DNA of 64,000 nucleotides from Atriophallophorus winterbourni (GCA_013407085.1 JACCGJ010005564.1:1-64000), one strand, 5' to 3'; positions 12,540-23,944 are shown, counted from the stretch's first letter. Notes: generated by a model from the letters alone, not told the origin. A program made the numbers and translations.

Positions 12540-12799
12540 TATTTTCGATATTTTTGAAAAACTATTCAAAACCGGATTTTACGTATATCAACATTGAACT
12601 GCTAAAATTCAAAACCGGAAGAGACATGTGAGTGATGCATCAAGAGCAAATTTTTGAATTCAGGAACAACCGGTATACTGTTATTCGTCGCTGGACTGAG
12701 TCTGGTTAATTTTTGTGTACAAATAATTTTAAAGAAACTATAAATGTCATTTCATTGAACAATGAAAATAATTCAACAGAAAATTGAGAGGGACGGTAA

Positions 12800-13620
12800 A
12801 CAGTGCAGATGCATCATCATCATCATCATTATGATCAGCGGACAGCGCAACACTGGCAGCATGTACTGAATGTTTAATTGCCATACAACCGTGAAAAGAG
12901 AAAATTTTCTTAAGATGAAGGAGGTGGGACTTAAACAGCTACGGATTTCATAAAAGAGCAAGTACAAAGAAACGGAATGTGGTGGTATCAACTCGAACGG
13001 AACATGAACTCAATCAAGTTCCGTGAACGAGCTGAGCGACATCAGCGGGACAGAATCTTGCGATGCTGACTGCCACGCATCACGACAAGCTGTCCTCGTC
13101 GCTAAACTTGACAACGAGGTTAAGCGAACACTACAAGAATATGCTTAGCGCAAGACCGCCGGTGAACTTGGATTCGGGACATATTCTGAAGCGTAACTAA
13201 TCCCTGCCTGATTTAGTGGACCCCAAGCGTAAAAGACGTACTGTGCCGACTCTGGCAATGTAATTAGATACCTGGGTCATGTGACGGTTTGGCCAACACG
13301 AGATTTAAACCAATCGATGTGTGGTGTCGCGAACATAATCCGTTTCGGATGTCGGTGATCCGGCATCCTTAAAACATGATCCCACCAGCGTAAAATGTGA
13401 AGGTTGATCTGCTCCGTAATATCAACATTACTAACGAAGAGCTTATTTAGGAGACCATCGTTGCGTATGTGATAGTAACAGATAACTCCCAAAATTCGGC
13501 GGAGTTATCCAATGTCAAATACTTGAAGACGCTGAATGGGCTGTTTATTTAAAGTCAACGATTCACATCTATAGCAATATGGCCCGAAATATCGCATTGT
13601 AGACTATACATTTGAGTATG
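12800..13620 (-). mobile_element. LINE 3' end (RWWGHVL-type tail family)
   Basis: Minus-strand 13492-13277 reads ITEQINLHILRWWDHVLRMP and DHRHPKRIMF, the carboxyl end of a trematode RTE-like ORF2. The untranslated tail runs to a CAT/ATG repeat at 12811-12829. It lies just upstream of the M6 start codon. Confidence 0.75.
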
Positions 13621-13621
13621 A

Positions 13622-13772
13622 CATGAAAGCACAAACCTGATCCAGGCAAAGTGCCGCGCAGTCACAGACTGCACGTGGGCTAACATACTGTCAGGTTGCC
13701 CAGGCCTAGACAGATATGAGAAAGAAACAGAACAGGAAATGGTATTAAGACTCTAACCTATTTCAGAATTTG
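13622..13772 (-). repeat. SINE-like repeat, head missing
   Basis: GAAAGCACAAACCTGATCC to ACCTATTTCAGAATTTGA. It adjoins the end of the LINE remnant at 13620. Confidence 0.7.
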
Positions 13773-15174
13773 AGTCCTTTCTGACGCCAGACGTGACCTA
13801 GGTTTCGGAATGCTACGGTCACCCTAGAAATACATGCCGAGACCTCGTCATTTAACGATGCAGAATTATTGATACATCAAAGAAAATAAGTAAAAACATT
13901 TACGGTTTCAAGCGCCTGATTGTAAATTGAAGTGCTGTTCGATAATTCGATTATCTGCCGTGTACACTGCACTTGGATGGTGCAAAACACGTTATAAATG
14001 AGGGCACAATAATAGCGAGCTTTATTAGTAAAGCCTGTGCATCATTGTACGAGTGAAGACGCAATATATGATCACATGCCAACTATCGCAAACGTACCAG
14101 CATTAACATTTCATTTACTTCTTTGCCTCATGCTCATAACTCCCGTCGACAGACATTTATATAAGTAGTTGATGCTGTCAAGAAATGAGAAATTCTCAGC
14201 TGGACCGGCTATCGAGTAGAGAAATCCGACGGACCACTTACGCTCGGATAATCTAGAATTCCTAAGCCCAGAGAATCGTAGCACACACGACTGCGCTGTA
14301 CATTCGAACTTAAAAATAGGGCGAAACATCTCGTCATTGCAACGAATGATGAAGGTTAGCAAATGCTGTACCTAATTTGCGTACATGCTGTGAGATCTCG
14401 CCTTCAAAACAACCGCGAGAAGAAATACAATTACAGAGGAAAACGAAGCATAACGTGCCCTTTATCGCACCGCCAAGACCAATAGAACGTTGCTCACCCT
14501 AATTTTGTTAGCCTAAGGCGGTATAAGTTTTCACAGTGAAAAAAGAGCAAGGCTGTCAAAATTATTTTTATAAAGATTTGGCTATCTATTTGCACCCGTC
14601 GTTAGGCAGCGCGTAGCTAGAAGTCCGTACCCGAGAATCGGCCTCATACGCAAGTCATATAGCTGTTTGAATGCGTGAGCTGTTGTAATGAAGAAGCTTT
14701 TTAGGCCCCACCATTCCCCATATCTTTTGGAATTTTTTACCATGTCATGGTTGTATGGCAGTTAAGCATTTGGTAATTGTTACCGGTGTAATGCTGTCTA
14801 TAATGATGAATAAAGAACGACCAATAAATTTACAACCTAAACATATTTGAAATCCTTTTTTTGTCACAGTGTCAGCTTTAATTTCTAATGAGCCAGAAAT
14901 CCCTCCAAGAGTTTTCTCAACATGGACTTAACTTCAAAGTAATACGACCAAAACGGCCAGCCAGGGCCAAGGTGAAGGAAAGCACACTTCTGATCATTTA
15001 AACAGAGTAACCACACCCATTGACCAGGCCACAATTTTGTAAAGATCCGAGAATCGAGCATTGTGAAACCACGGGACAAGCAAAGTCAGCTGCTATTCGT
15101 TTCATAACCATCCTGACTCCTGGTTTTGGTGTAAACGGGTTAAATAGATGTGCCTCCCATGAATATCGGTATGC
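13773..15174. other. No recognisable gene
   Basis: Short frames only. 14745-14820 resembles the LINE tail family (GTATGGCAGTTAAGCATTTGG, ACCGGTGTAATGCTGTCT). Possible 5' regulatory DNA of the M6 gene lies nearer 12540-12800. Confidence 0.4.
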
Positions 15175-15402
15175 TATGGAAGCAAAAGCCTGATCCAGGC
15201 AAATTGCCGCACAGTCATAGACTGCACGTGGGCTAAAACACTGTCAGGTTGTCCAGGCCTAGACAGACATGGGAAAGGAAATAGAAATGGTAGTGAGACT
15301 CCAGCGTGTTTCAGCACGCAGCTCACTACCGGTGGGCAATCAATTTAGCACGATGTTAGCCGCACAGCACAGAAATACTGCACGATTGCACATCTGTGCA
15401 TC
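15175..15402 (-). repeat. SINE-like repeat, most complete copy
   Basis: Reference copy of a family of about 240 bp. In its sense direction the repeat starts TGCACAGATGTGCAATCGTG. It contains GCTAAATTGATTG, GTGAGCTGCGTGCTGAAACA, a pyrimidine stretch, CTAGGCCTGGACAACCTGAC, CACGTGCAGTCTATGACTG and GCGGCAATTTGCCTGGATCA. It ends GGCTTTTGCTTCCATA, in other copies followed by short CATAC or ATAC runs. No ORF was seen and no tRNA-like box A/box B pair was recognised. The size, repeated full copies and a microsatellite tail suggest a SINE. Confidence 0.75.
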
Positions 15403-16411
15403 GGAACGATGATTCCATGTTTCCAGCGTTTCAACAAAGTAGCCTAACTCATGGAACGCTGGAAAAATTGTGAAAACGGACATGGAGAGCAGCTTGCATC
15501 AATGTTGTCAGCACATCAACGTATGGTATTTGAATGAATTCCTGAGTAAATAGAAAAATCCTGTCAACTACTCAAATCTCGTGGCAAACTATGTCATGTT
15601 ATACACACGGAAGCATATTATATGGTTAAGAGCTTAGCATTCATCCCGATGAATAAACTCACCATACTGAATTGACATGTTCATTGAGAGTGTCTCGTTC
15701 TCCGACGATTGTGATTAAAAAGCAACATGAAATATTCTTTCGGAATTTTCGCAACGGTGAACTCGAATGCAACCTTCTGTTTTTCTAACAGTGAAAACAC
15801 TTGGTCTGCTTATACGTGGTTAAGACTTTCCGGGCTGCTATTTTGAATAAATTTTCATTAAATGCTTCCGTCTTTCGAATAAGATTCATAAAATTTAATA
15901 CATCCATGAAGGGACCATTAGTTATGGACGTGAAGATGTTATTGAAAGACAAAATTAAATTAATTTCGTAACATAAGACTATTATAAATAGCTGTCAACT
16001 AGTGGAAAAGCCAAAAGACCTCGGAGTAAGAAATGCAATGGTTAGGACCAATAACTAGAGTAATGTCAAAAGGATCTCATTTATAGGTTAGAAAAACTAA
16101 CCTTATATAGCTACAAACCGGAGTTAGTGACATCAATGTAGTTTACCGTGGGTTCGGTTCAAGTTGCCGAAGATCGTTCGTGGCTGAGCTGCCGCTGTTG
16201 GAAAAGCCCTAATGAATTGGAGCCTACAACATCATTAGGAAGAAGATTCCAGTTAATACTTTTTCACCGAATAAGTGCTTAAGTACACTAGTTTCGAAAT
16301 GATGCTTTGCCAATTTCAATTATTAGCACCGAGTACCAATACTTGGCACCAGAGCATACATACCATTTGGACGAACAAGACTGAAGCCCTTCAAAAGTTT
16401 GAAAGTTTCAA

Positions 16412-17770
16412 TCAGATCCACCCATAGAGGCCTCCTCCTAGGTGAAAAAGATGAATCTTCTGATGAACTGCCTCGGGGGTGAACTTTATTTCCGGCATCT
16501 CTTGCACGTCGCGCGAGGGAAAAGAAAAGTGGGTAAGTTTCGCGGGATATGTAGGGTTAAAAATAGGAGCGTATTGTTGCGACAGCACAGTTGCAGCTTC
16601 CAAGGCGGTCGATGTGAGGCCGTGTGCGCTGACTAGGGATGGAATTCCTAGTTTGACCACGCGTCTTTGGTTCACAAAGTGGAACAAGCTTTTTGGGTTC
16701 TCCATAAACTTGTTGGATATATGCAATTCATATTGAGTCTTGTCTTGGCAGCTGAGGTATGTGCAATAGTTTCGCAATGACCTGTAGTTTTCCCAGTCAT
16801 TTTTGTTTCTTCCTGTCCGATAACATCGCCATGCCAGGTTTCGCTGTGCTATGGCTTTCTTCGTTCGGCTGCGAAGGAATGAGCCCGGTTTCTTATGATG
16901 AAAAGGCTTCTCGTGGCTGGCAGCGCGCAGCAAAGCGTGCCAGTGAGTGAGAAACGTGGTCCAAGCAACATCGATCTTGTCAGACATTAAGAAGTCCCAT
17001 GAATTGGCAGCAACAAGTTCGTGGAACAATCCTATGTCGGTAATCCAACGAGTTTGTGGGCGGGTTTCATTAAAGTAATCCATGAATGTAACGAAGGTGG
17101 ATGTCAAAACAACATGGTCACTATGGCCGAGAGGAGGGGTAAAGGAAAGATTTTCAATCATTAACTTTTCATTTGTGATGATAAAGTCCAGAATGGATGG
17201 TGCATTCATGTCCCGAAACTGAGTTGCTTCACGAACGTGGTTGTACAATGGATAGTCTGCCAGTAAGTCAGACAGTTCAGCGGCAAACTGTTTGAGAAAC
17301 AAGGTCTCCACAAAATCTAGGACAATTGAAGTCTCCCATTATTAGGATGTGGGAAAATCGTTTGTTTAGAGCGTGCCGAAGTGAAGAGATAAGGAAGGAA
17401 TCAAGCTGTGCATGGCTACTGGGTGGTCTATAAACAACCGCAATCAGGAGAAGACTGTCTTGTTTGAGTGACATTTGGCACCATAGAACATCAGAGTCAC
17501 ATAACGCAGGGTCGCTTAATGGTTCGCAACGAAGTGATTCATGATAATAGAGCAGGACACCACCTCCTCTTGTTGCACGATCCCGACGAAGTAAAGACAT
17601 ATTGGGGAGGGTGAGTTTCACATTAAGAACTGCGCTCGATAACCAAGTCTCAGTGACGGCTATTAGGTCCCATGCACAAAGGAAGTGGCGGTAACGGAGC
17701 TCCGGGAGTTTGCTCATAAAACCAGCAGCATTTGTGTAACAGCATAAAAGGGTGCGCGATTGCAGTGTGT
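16412..17770 (-). pseudogene. ORF2 of the CR1-like LINE: apurinic-type endonuclease, no RT
   Basis: 17717-17277 shows VTETWLSS, RGGGVLLYY, VVYRPPSSH and LIMGDFNCP, which are endonuclease/exonuclease/phosphatase motifs. One frameshift near 17300 leads into 17311-16412 (LYNHVREATQFRDMNAPSILDFI, GHSDHVVLT). The endonuclease is followed by a linker up to FTPEAVHQKIHLF, where RT should start, and the frame ends in a stop. Confidence 0.85.
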
Positions 17771-17794
17771 AAAGTGTGCGATTTGAAGGTGCAC

Positions 17795-19128
17795 TTATTT
17801 CACCGGCCCCGATGAAGCCGGCTCCTGGGAGTTTTTTGAAACAGTCGTGTGTAATTCGCTAGCAGATTGGTTTCCATTCGACGCGACTGGTGATTGTGGA
17901 CGAGGCTGTGGTTTGTCGACTGCGGAGCGAAGCCGAACCTCCGTGGGTGCAAAGCGCTTGTTATCATACCACAACCTCAAAGCGGTACTTACCATATCCT
18001 CTGAGTGGAATGTAATTTTCAGAATGCGCGGAGCATTGCCCTTGTAACTGGAGGACTTGGGAAGGCGTTTCACGGCAGTCGTCATAGTTCCTTTGATTTT
18101 GCTAAGCTCTTGGATATAGCGCCATTGAGAGCAGTCGTGTAGAGTGTTCTTAGCTAAGTCCTCATTGTTCAGTTCAGGAACACCGTGAATAAAGATGCTG
18201 CGTTTATCATTCTCCGATTTCCAATCGTAACCGTCCTGCTTTTGCATCTGTCTTTGAGACCATGGAACGTCAGGGAAAATGCGGATAGGCGAATTCGTAT
18301 TCCGGAGAAGGTGGGCCGAGAGCAAGACTTCTTCTACCTTCGCAGTAGACTCAAGGGTGATTCGTAGTAGACGTGGTGCATCCGCGTGAAGTGAGTTCGG
18401 GCGTCTGGAAAGACGTACCAAGGAAACCGCCATTACTTCAAGTTGCAATTTTTCGCAGATGGCATTCCACTGTTGCACATCGTCTTTCCTGCGTGTTTGG
18501 AAGCACGGCGAGGAGCTTTCAGACACATTCGTGCATACAATGGTCTGGCATTGCGAGCTGTGTTGAGTGGCCTTTTGAACTACAGGCAGTTTATCGGCGT
18601 TAGTCGGTTTCGGCTTAATGGTTTGTCGTTGAGAAGCAGTATGAGGTTTCGATGATCGAGATGCAGTTGGCGTTATCTGATCACCTTGAGGATTTCTGCA
18701 CGCAGGCTGGGTTCTCACATCTAGTAGGGATTCCAGGCGTTGAAGTCTGGTGAGAATCGCGCAGTATGGCTCCGCGCTGGTGAGGACGCATTGGCTGCTA
18801 TCTACGCGTAAGTGGCGTTCTGATGTGTGTCTTTGGTTGGTCGCAAGTTGTTTGGCTTGTCGATGATAGCGGATTTAGGCGCTTTACTACTGCGTTTTTC
18901 GGCCAGCTTGTCTCTTCGATGGCGGGCTCGGCACACAACACAGAAAAATAATATTTCTTCATTATTATGCGTTTTTAAACAATCGTAAAGCGACTTAGGA
19001 ATCTTCGTACATCGCATGTGCTGCTAAGAATCACAGCGATCGCATTGGAGTGCAGGAACATCGTCTAGAACATCCAAGGCACATTTTGCGCAGTTGTTGC
19101 GTTCGTTTATCTTATCAACGCGACTCAT
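17795..19128 (-). pseudogene. ORF1 of the CR1-like LINE, PHD-like zinc finger
   Basis: It starts MSRVDKINERNNCAKCALD. A C4HC3-type spacing is visible: CAKC, CDRCDS, then a stop where a Trp is expected, HMRC, and FFCVVC. The frame then breaks near 18720-18800 and continues 18718-17795 for 307 codons with RLSRRPNSLHADAPRLLRI, a motif of the RNA-binding part of trematode CR1 ORF1. The product would coat the LINE RNA. Confidence 0.7.
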
Positions 19129-19556
19129 TATGTGAGAAAAATATTGTAATTACGACCAGTGATGGGATACAGTCGAGCAACAGCTTAATCACCAACTGAA
19201 CAAAAGATGAGTCGAAGAAGATGCAAGCCCTTGTAAGCGCAGAATCACACTGAAGCTAAATGTTGTGCAATTCATATATTCAGATTTTTAAACGTTTACT
19301 GCCTCCGTCAAATATTTTTAAATTAACGTTGAACCGTGATTCTAAAATCTATATATTTTCATCACAACCTTAGAATGCTTATACGATTAGATGAGACAAG
19401 AAAAATGTTTGAACATTGCGCGTTTCAAGTTCAAGTTCACGTTCAAGTTGCATAGTGCTGAAGGTGAATAAAAGCCCATCACGCGCTCAGATCTCCTTAA
19501 ACAGTATGGAGTTGATGACTCAGCATTTCAATATTTAGTATACAGTTCGTAAGCTT

Positions 19557-19923
19557 TGCAGCGTTTCACATTTTCATACATTTTGTATCGTTGTTTCACT
19601 AAACTGCAACCGCATAAAATTTGAATATACACTTTTCCGTCCAACCGCGCGTCGTTCGTTCTGCCTCGTTGTACTAGTAGACTGTTCTGTGCTGACTGTT
19701 CTGTGCTGACTGTTCTGTGTTGACTGTTCTAACGGAGTCGAGCTCCTTTTTAGCTGTCTCCGGACCTTTTCTCATCACTCGTTGTCCGTCTTGGATTTAT
19801 TCGGAGCGGATTATTCTGTGTGTAGTGGAATATACTTCTTCACTGTCCGCGAGTTTTCATTGTCATATTTTGTTTATGTTTTTATCGTGTTGTTTGTACT
19901 CTACATTGGTATTTTCCGCTACA
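19557..19923 (+). repeat. 5' LTR of Ty3-1
   Basis: It starts TGCAGCGTTTCACATTTTC and ends CCGCTACA, and is matched by the copy at 23595. A 15-bp unit (TGTTCTGTGCTGACT type) is present three times here near 19682-19730 and once in the 3' LTR. This makes the 5' LTR about 30 bp longer. Confidence 0.9.
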
Positions 19924-19927
19924 TATT

Positions 19928-19947
19928 TGGTGAGCATGACGTGATTT
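19928..19947 (+). other. Primer-binding site of Ty3-1, tRNA-Trp type
   Basis: TGGTGAGCATGACGTGATTT begins 4 bases after the LTR. It resembles the complement of the tRNA-Trp 3' end used by CsRn1-clade elements, with a few mismatches in the middle. The tRNA assignment is from memory of the clade. Confidence 0.65.
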
Positions 19948-19982
19948 ATATTTCCTTTCGCTCCTATATCAATTTTTTCATC

Positions 19983-20837
19983 ATGGAATCTGACGTCTCT
20001 ACCAACTCTCTCAACCTTAACGCTGTTGTTGTCCCTTTTCCTAATTTTGACGGTACTAATCCGCGTGCATGGTTTCGTCTGATGGAAAACACATTTCGGC
20101 TCAGAGGAATTACGAAACAGGACACGATGTATCTGTATGCTTTGAATTCTCTCCCCACTGCGATTGTCGCAGAGGTTTTTGATGTAATTGATGTCATGCC
20201 TCCTGAAACCCCTTACGATCTACTCAAGGCCGCTGTTTTGAAGCGAACCACTATATCGGAAGAGGGCAGATTGCGTCAGCTGCTCTCAAGTGTTCAGCTG
20301 GGTGATCGCACTCCCTCGCAGCTTCTTCGCCATATGCGCGCATTGGTTGGGGACTCAAAGGTCGATGACTCTATCATTCGTCAATTATGGTTGAAATGTC
20401 TATCTGTTAGCATGGCGTCCATCCCAGCAGCCTCTGCCACCCGTTCCACGTTGGATGAGCTTGCTGATATAGCGGATAAAATCAACGAATATTACGGACA
20501 TCATACCGTCCAGCAAGTTGAGACACCCAAGCCATTAATCCCCAATGAACCCTTAAAATCCACAGAAAGTCTGTCAGAACGACTATCCAGAATTGAACTC
20601 TCTATAGCAAATCTGACGCGTTATGCTGAAACCCGCACTCACTCCAATTCGAGACGACGCAGCAGTGCGCCACAACACCGCAGTACGTCACAACACCGCA
20701 GTGCGTCGCGACACCGCAATCAGATTTGTTATTTTCATCGACGTTTCGGTGACGATGCGCGTAACTGTCGCCCCGGTTGCAAATACCCCAAGTCTGGCGC
20801 ATTCTCTAAACAGGGAAACGCGAGCGCCAGCCAGTAG
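19983..20837 (+). CDS. gag: Ty3-1 Gag
   Basis: An open frame of 284 codons from MESDVSTNS. The start is the ATG that follows the leader; an upstream in-frame ATG inside the LTR would give a longer but implausible protein. Residues 25-170 form the helical capsid-like part ([16 protein letters not shown] and [13 protein letters not shown]). An Arg/Ser/His-rich linker encoded by short tandem repeats covers 20648-20718. A zinc finger of spacing C-x2-H-x9-C-x3-C (CYFH ... NCRPGC) follows. That CHCC pattern, instead of the usual CCHC, is known from the CsRn1 clade. Gag packages the element RNA. It ends TAG at 20835-20837, where the pol frame is already open at -1. Confidence 0.85.
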   Translation: MESDVSTNSLNLNAVVVPFPNFDGTNPRAWFRLMENTFRLRGITKQDTMYLYALNSLPTAIVAEVFDVIDVMPPETPYDLLKAAVLKRTTISEEGRLRQLLSSVQLGDRTPSQLLRHMRALVGDSKVDDSIIRQLWLKCLSVSMASIPAASATRSTLDELADIADKINEYYGHHTVQQVETPKPLIPNEPLKSTESLSERLSRIELSIANLTRYAETRTHSNSRRRSSAPQHRSTSQHRSASRHRNQICYFHRRFGDDARNCRPGCKYPKSGAFSKQGNASASQ

Positions 20838-23599
20838 TGGCGACGACTGTCGCTGGCCAACCCGTTAGTCGCCTCCTGTATGTCACTGATCGGAATTCTC
20901 ATCAGAATTTTCTCGTCGACACCGGTGCTGAGGTGAGCGTTCTACCTCGATCTGCAGAAAAACGCCACCTTCAAGCTACAGGAATTTGTCTCCAGGCGGC
21001 TAACCAAACGAAAATTGCCACGTATGGTCAGAAGTATCTAAACCTAGACTTCGGACTCCGCCGGCAGTTCCCTTTTCTTTTTATTATTGCCGATGTCAAA
21101 CAACCAATCCTTGGTGTTGATTTTCTTGCGCAGTTTGATTTAGTTGTTGATATTAAGCGACGCCAATTGCAAGATAAGATTACTTCACTTCACGTATCTT
21201 GTAAAACCGTTGCACTTAATTCTATCAACTTACGTGTGTGCCTTCCCGATTCTGATGAGTTCTCTTCCCTCGTCACGGATTTCCCTTCGCTGGTGCACCC
21301 CTCAACTGCAGCGACCAACCCCAAGCACCTGGTTCGACATCACATCGTCACCAAAGGACGACCAGTTTTTGCCAAGCCCCGTCGGCTCCCGCCAGACAAA
21401 CTTCACGCAGCTAAAAACGAATTCCAACATATGGTAACCCTTGGCATAATTCGGCCATCCGATAGTCAATGGGCCTCGCCGCTGCATTTGGTTGCAAAGA
21501 AAAATGGCGACTGGAGACCTTGTGGTGACTATCGTGCACTCAACGCCATCACCATACCCGATCGGTACCCTATTCCACATATCCACGATTTTTCCCTGCA
21601 TCTCCGTGGAAAGCAGTTTTACTCAAAATTGGATTTGGTACGGGCCTACCATCAGATACCAATGGCCGAGGAGGATATCGCCAAGACAGCTGTCATTACC
21701 CCATTTGGTCTTTGGACTTTGCAATGCAGCTCAGTCCTTCCAGCGATTTATGGACCAAATTTTTCGTGGATTAGATTTCGTTTTTGTATATATCGACGAC
21801 GTCCTCATCGCCAGTACCACTGCAGAGGAGCACAAAAAACATTTACGCGTTGTTTTTGAACGTCTCGACAATTACGGAATCACTATTAATCCCGAAAAGT
21901 GTGTCTTTGGTCAAACCAGTGTCCAATTCCTTGGTCATCAAATCGACTCCCATGGTATTAGCCCGTTACCCGACAAAACCCAATCTGTCGTGGAATATCC
22001 TTTGCCCCAATCCATCAAGAGCCTTCGTCGTTTTCTTGGTGTCATCAATTATTACGGTCGGTTCATCCCCAATTGTGCTCAATTGTTACAACCCTTAACT
22101 GATTTACTACGAGAAAATCCAAAGAAACTCGTGTTGACAGCTGAAGCGGAGGCCGCTTTTGTCGCCGTGAAGAAGGAGTTGTCAACAGTTACGTCCTTGA
22201 GCCACTTGGATACCACAAACAGTGCCCGCCTTGTGCTCAAAACAGATGCTTCTTCTGTTGCAGTGGGTGCAGTTCTACAACAGTTGATCGGCTGCGATGC
22301 TCAACCACTTTCCTTCTTTTCGAAGAAGTTGCAACCAACGCAGACGAGGTACAGTACATTCGGCAGAGAACTTCTCGCTGTGTACTTGGCGATCAAACAC
22401 TTCCGGCACTTTTTGGAAGGACGTCAGTTTACCATCTATACTGATCACAAGCCCCTCGTTTATGCAGCTCGCACCTCTGCGGATCGTCACTCTCCTCGAG
22501 AAATCCGTCAGTTGGACTACATATTGCAGTTCACCGACGATATTCGCTTTATCGATGGTAGCAGTAATGTTGTTGCTGACGCATTCTCTCGCACGGATTT
22601 ACACCAAGTCAATCGACCATCTGTGGACCTACAGGATCTTGCCCGGCATCAGGAAGCTGATCCTGAATTTTCCGTCATCACAAACAACCCTTCCCTTCGA
22701 TTTTCATGTTTACCCCTCCTAAACTGTGACGCTCATATCCATTGTGACATTTCTACCGGCAAGCCGCGACCATTTGTTCCACAATCTCACCGCCGGATAA
22801 TTTTTGATCACTTTCATGGATTATCCCATCCGAGCATACGCTCAACGGTACGTCTTATTACCGAACGTTTCGTATGGCACAACGTACGGAAAGATATCCG
22901 CCAATGGGCAAAACACTGTGTTACGTGTCAAAAGGGCAAGATTCATAAGCACACCCGTGCTGCCCTTGCCACATTCCCCCAACCTGACGCGCGTTTCAAA
23001 CATGTGCACCTGGACATTGTAGGTCCCTTACCGCCATCCAAGGGTTACACCTACATTTTGACGTGTGTGGATCGATTCACGCGTTGGCCTGTTGCCACGC
23101 CTATGTGTGATATTTCATCAGAGACTGTTGCTCAGACGTTTGTTCATTCATGGATATCTATCTTTGGCGTTCCGGCTACTATCACCACAGACAGAGGATC
23201 TCAATTCACCTCTGCATTGTTTCGGGATGTTAGCCGAATGATCGGATCAACACATATGTGTACGACGGCATACCACCCCGCGGCAAATGGATTAGTCGAA
23301 CGGTTCCACCGTCAATTGAAAGCTTCCATCACCGCTTCCTCGTCCAGTGTGCATTGGTCTGAACGGCTACCATCATTCTGTTGGCAATCAGGAACACGGT
23401 CAAGGAGGATGCCGGATGTTGTCCCTCGGGACTTGTTTTTGGTACCGCACTACGACTGCCTGGCGAGATGATTCTTGACTCCCGCCACACTGGTGAGCTC
23501 GATGTTTCCTCATACGCCGCGAGATTGAAGGAACAATTCAAGTTTGTTCGTCCCGTCCCAACGCGCCCCAACCAACGCTCTAGGGGGGGAGCTCTGTAG
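20837..23599 (+). pseudogene. pol: Ty3-1 Pol: protease, reverse transcriptase, RNase H, integrase (frameshifted)
   Basis: The first frame runs 20837-21715 with protease [10 protein letters not shown] and the RT fingers ([29 protein letters not shown]). The rest continues in another frame to 23471: RT with YIDD, RNase H with TDASS and YTDHKPL, an integrase zinc finger (H-x-H, CVTC) and catalytic D, D, E (LDIVGPL, TTDRGSQF, NGLVERF). The frame break near 21710 is a short deletion where TTTGG-CTTTG occurs twice. A second shift near 23385 moves the integrase end to the frame closing at 23599. The protein stops in VPTRPN, fused to the polypurine region, so the GPY/F module present in Ty3-2 is missing. 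Confidence 0.9.
23582..23594 (+). other. Polypurine tract of Ty3-1
   Basis: AGGGGGGGAGCTC lies directly before the TGTAGCG start of the 3' LTR, the position needed for plus-strand priming. Confidence 0.75.
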
Positions 23600-23932
23600 C
23601 GTTTCACATTTTCATACATTTTGTATCGTTGTTTTACTAAACTGCAACCGCATAAAATTTGAATATACACTTTTCCGTCCAACCGCGCGTCGTTCGTTCT
23701 GCCTCGTTGTACTAGTAGACTGTTCTGTGCTGACTGTTCTAACGGAGTCGAGCTCCTTTTTAGCTGTCTCCGGACCTTTTCTCATCACTCGTTGTCCGTC
23801 TTGGATTTATTCGGAGCGGATTATTCTGTGTGTAGTGGAATATACTTCTTCACTCTCCGTGAGTTTTCATTGTCATATTTTGTTTATGTTTTATCGTGTT
23901 GTTTGTATTCTACATTGGTATTTTTCCGCTGT
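23595..23932 (+). repeat. 3' LTR of Ty3-1
   Basis: It matches the 5' LTR nearly base for base apart from the missing 15-bp repeats, a few substitutions and a changed end (CCGCTGT against CCGCTACA). AGCTT follows, as it precedes the 5' LTR. Confidence 0.88.
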
Positions 23933-23944
23933 AGCTTCACACGC

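Larger units (their letters stand above)
16126..19128 (-). mobile_element. CR1-like LINE with the reverse transcriptase core deleted
   Basis: Reading the minus strand from 19128: ORF1, then the endonuclease, then a direct jump near 16440 to the post-RT tail (DLIETFKLLKGF, LKLAKHHFET and LFGEK). The RT fingers and palm that should lie between are absent. The related LINE at 27100 carries them. Confidence 0.85.
19557..23932 (+). mobile_element. Ty3-1: CsRn1-clade Ty3 LTR retrotransposon, nearly complete, inactivated
   Basis: Order is LTR, primer site, gag, protease-RT-RNase H-integrase, polypurine tract, LTR. AGCTT sits on both sides (19552-19556 and 23933-23937) as a likely 5-bp target duplication. 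The gag zinc finger and a primer site close to the 3' end of tRNA-Trp place it in the clade named after the Clonorchis element CsRn1. Lesions are a frameshifting deletion in RT and loss of the integrase carboxyl end. It sits next to an antisense LINE whose RT stops a few bases beyond the 3' LTR. Confidence 0.93.

Noticed and set aside
14885..15079. 64-codon minus-strand frame with Trp-rich sequence
   Set aside because: No convincing splice sites, family motif or second copy seen.
19782..19982. Longer Gag start within the LTR
   Set aside because: The extension lies in the LTR and primer site and is hydrophobic and unlike Gag. The ATG at 19983 matches the start position in Ty3-2.
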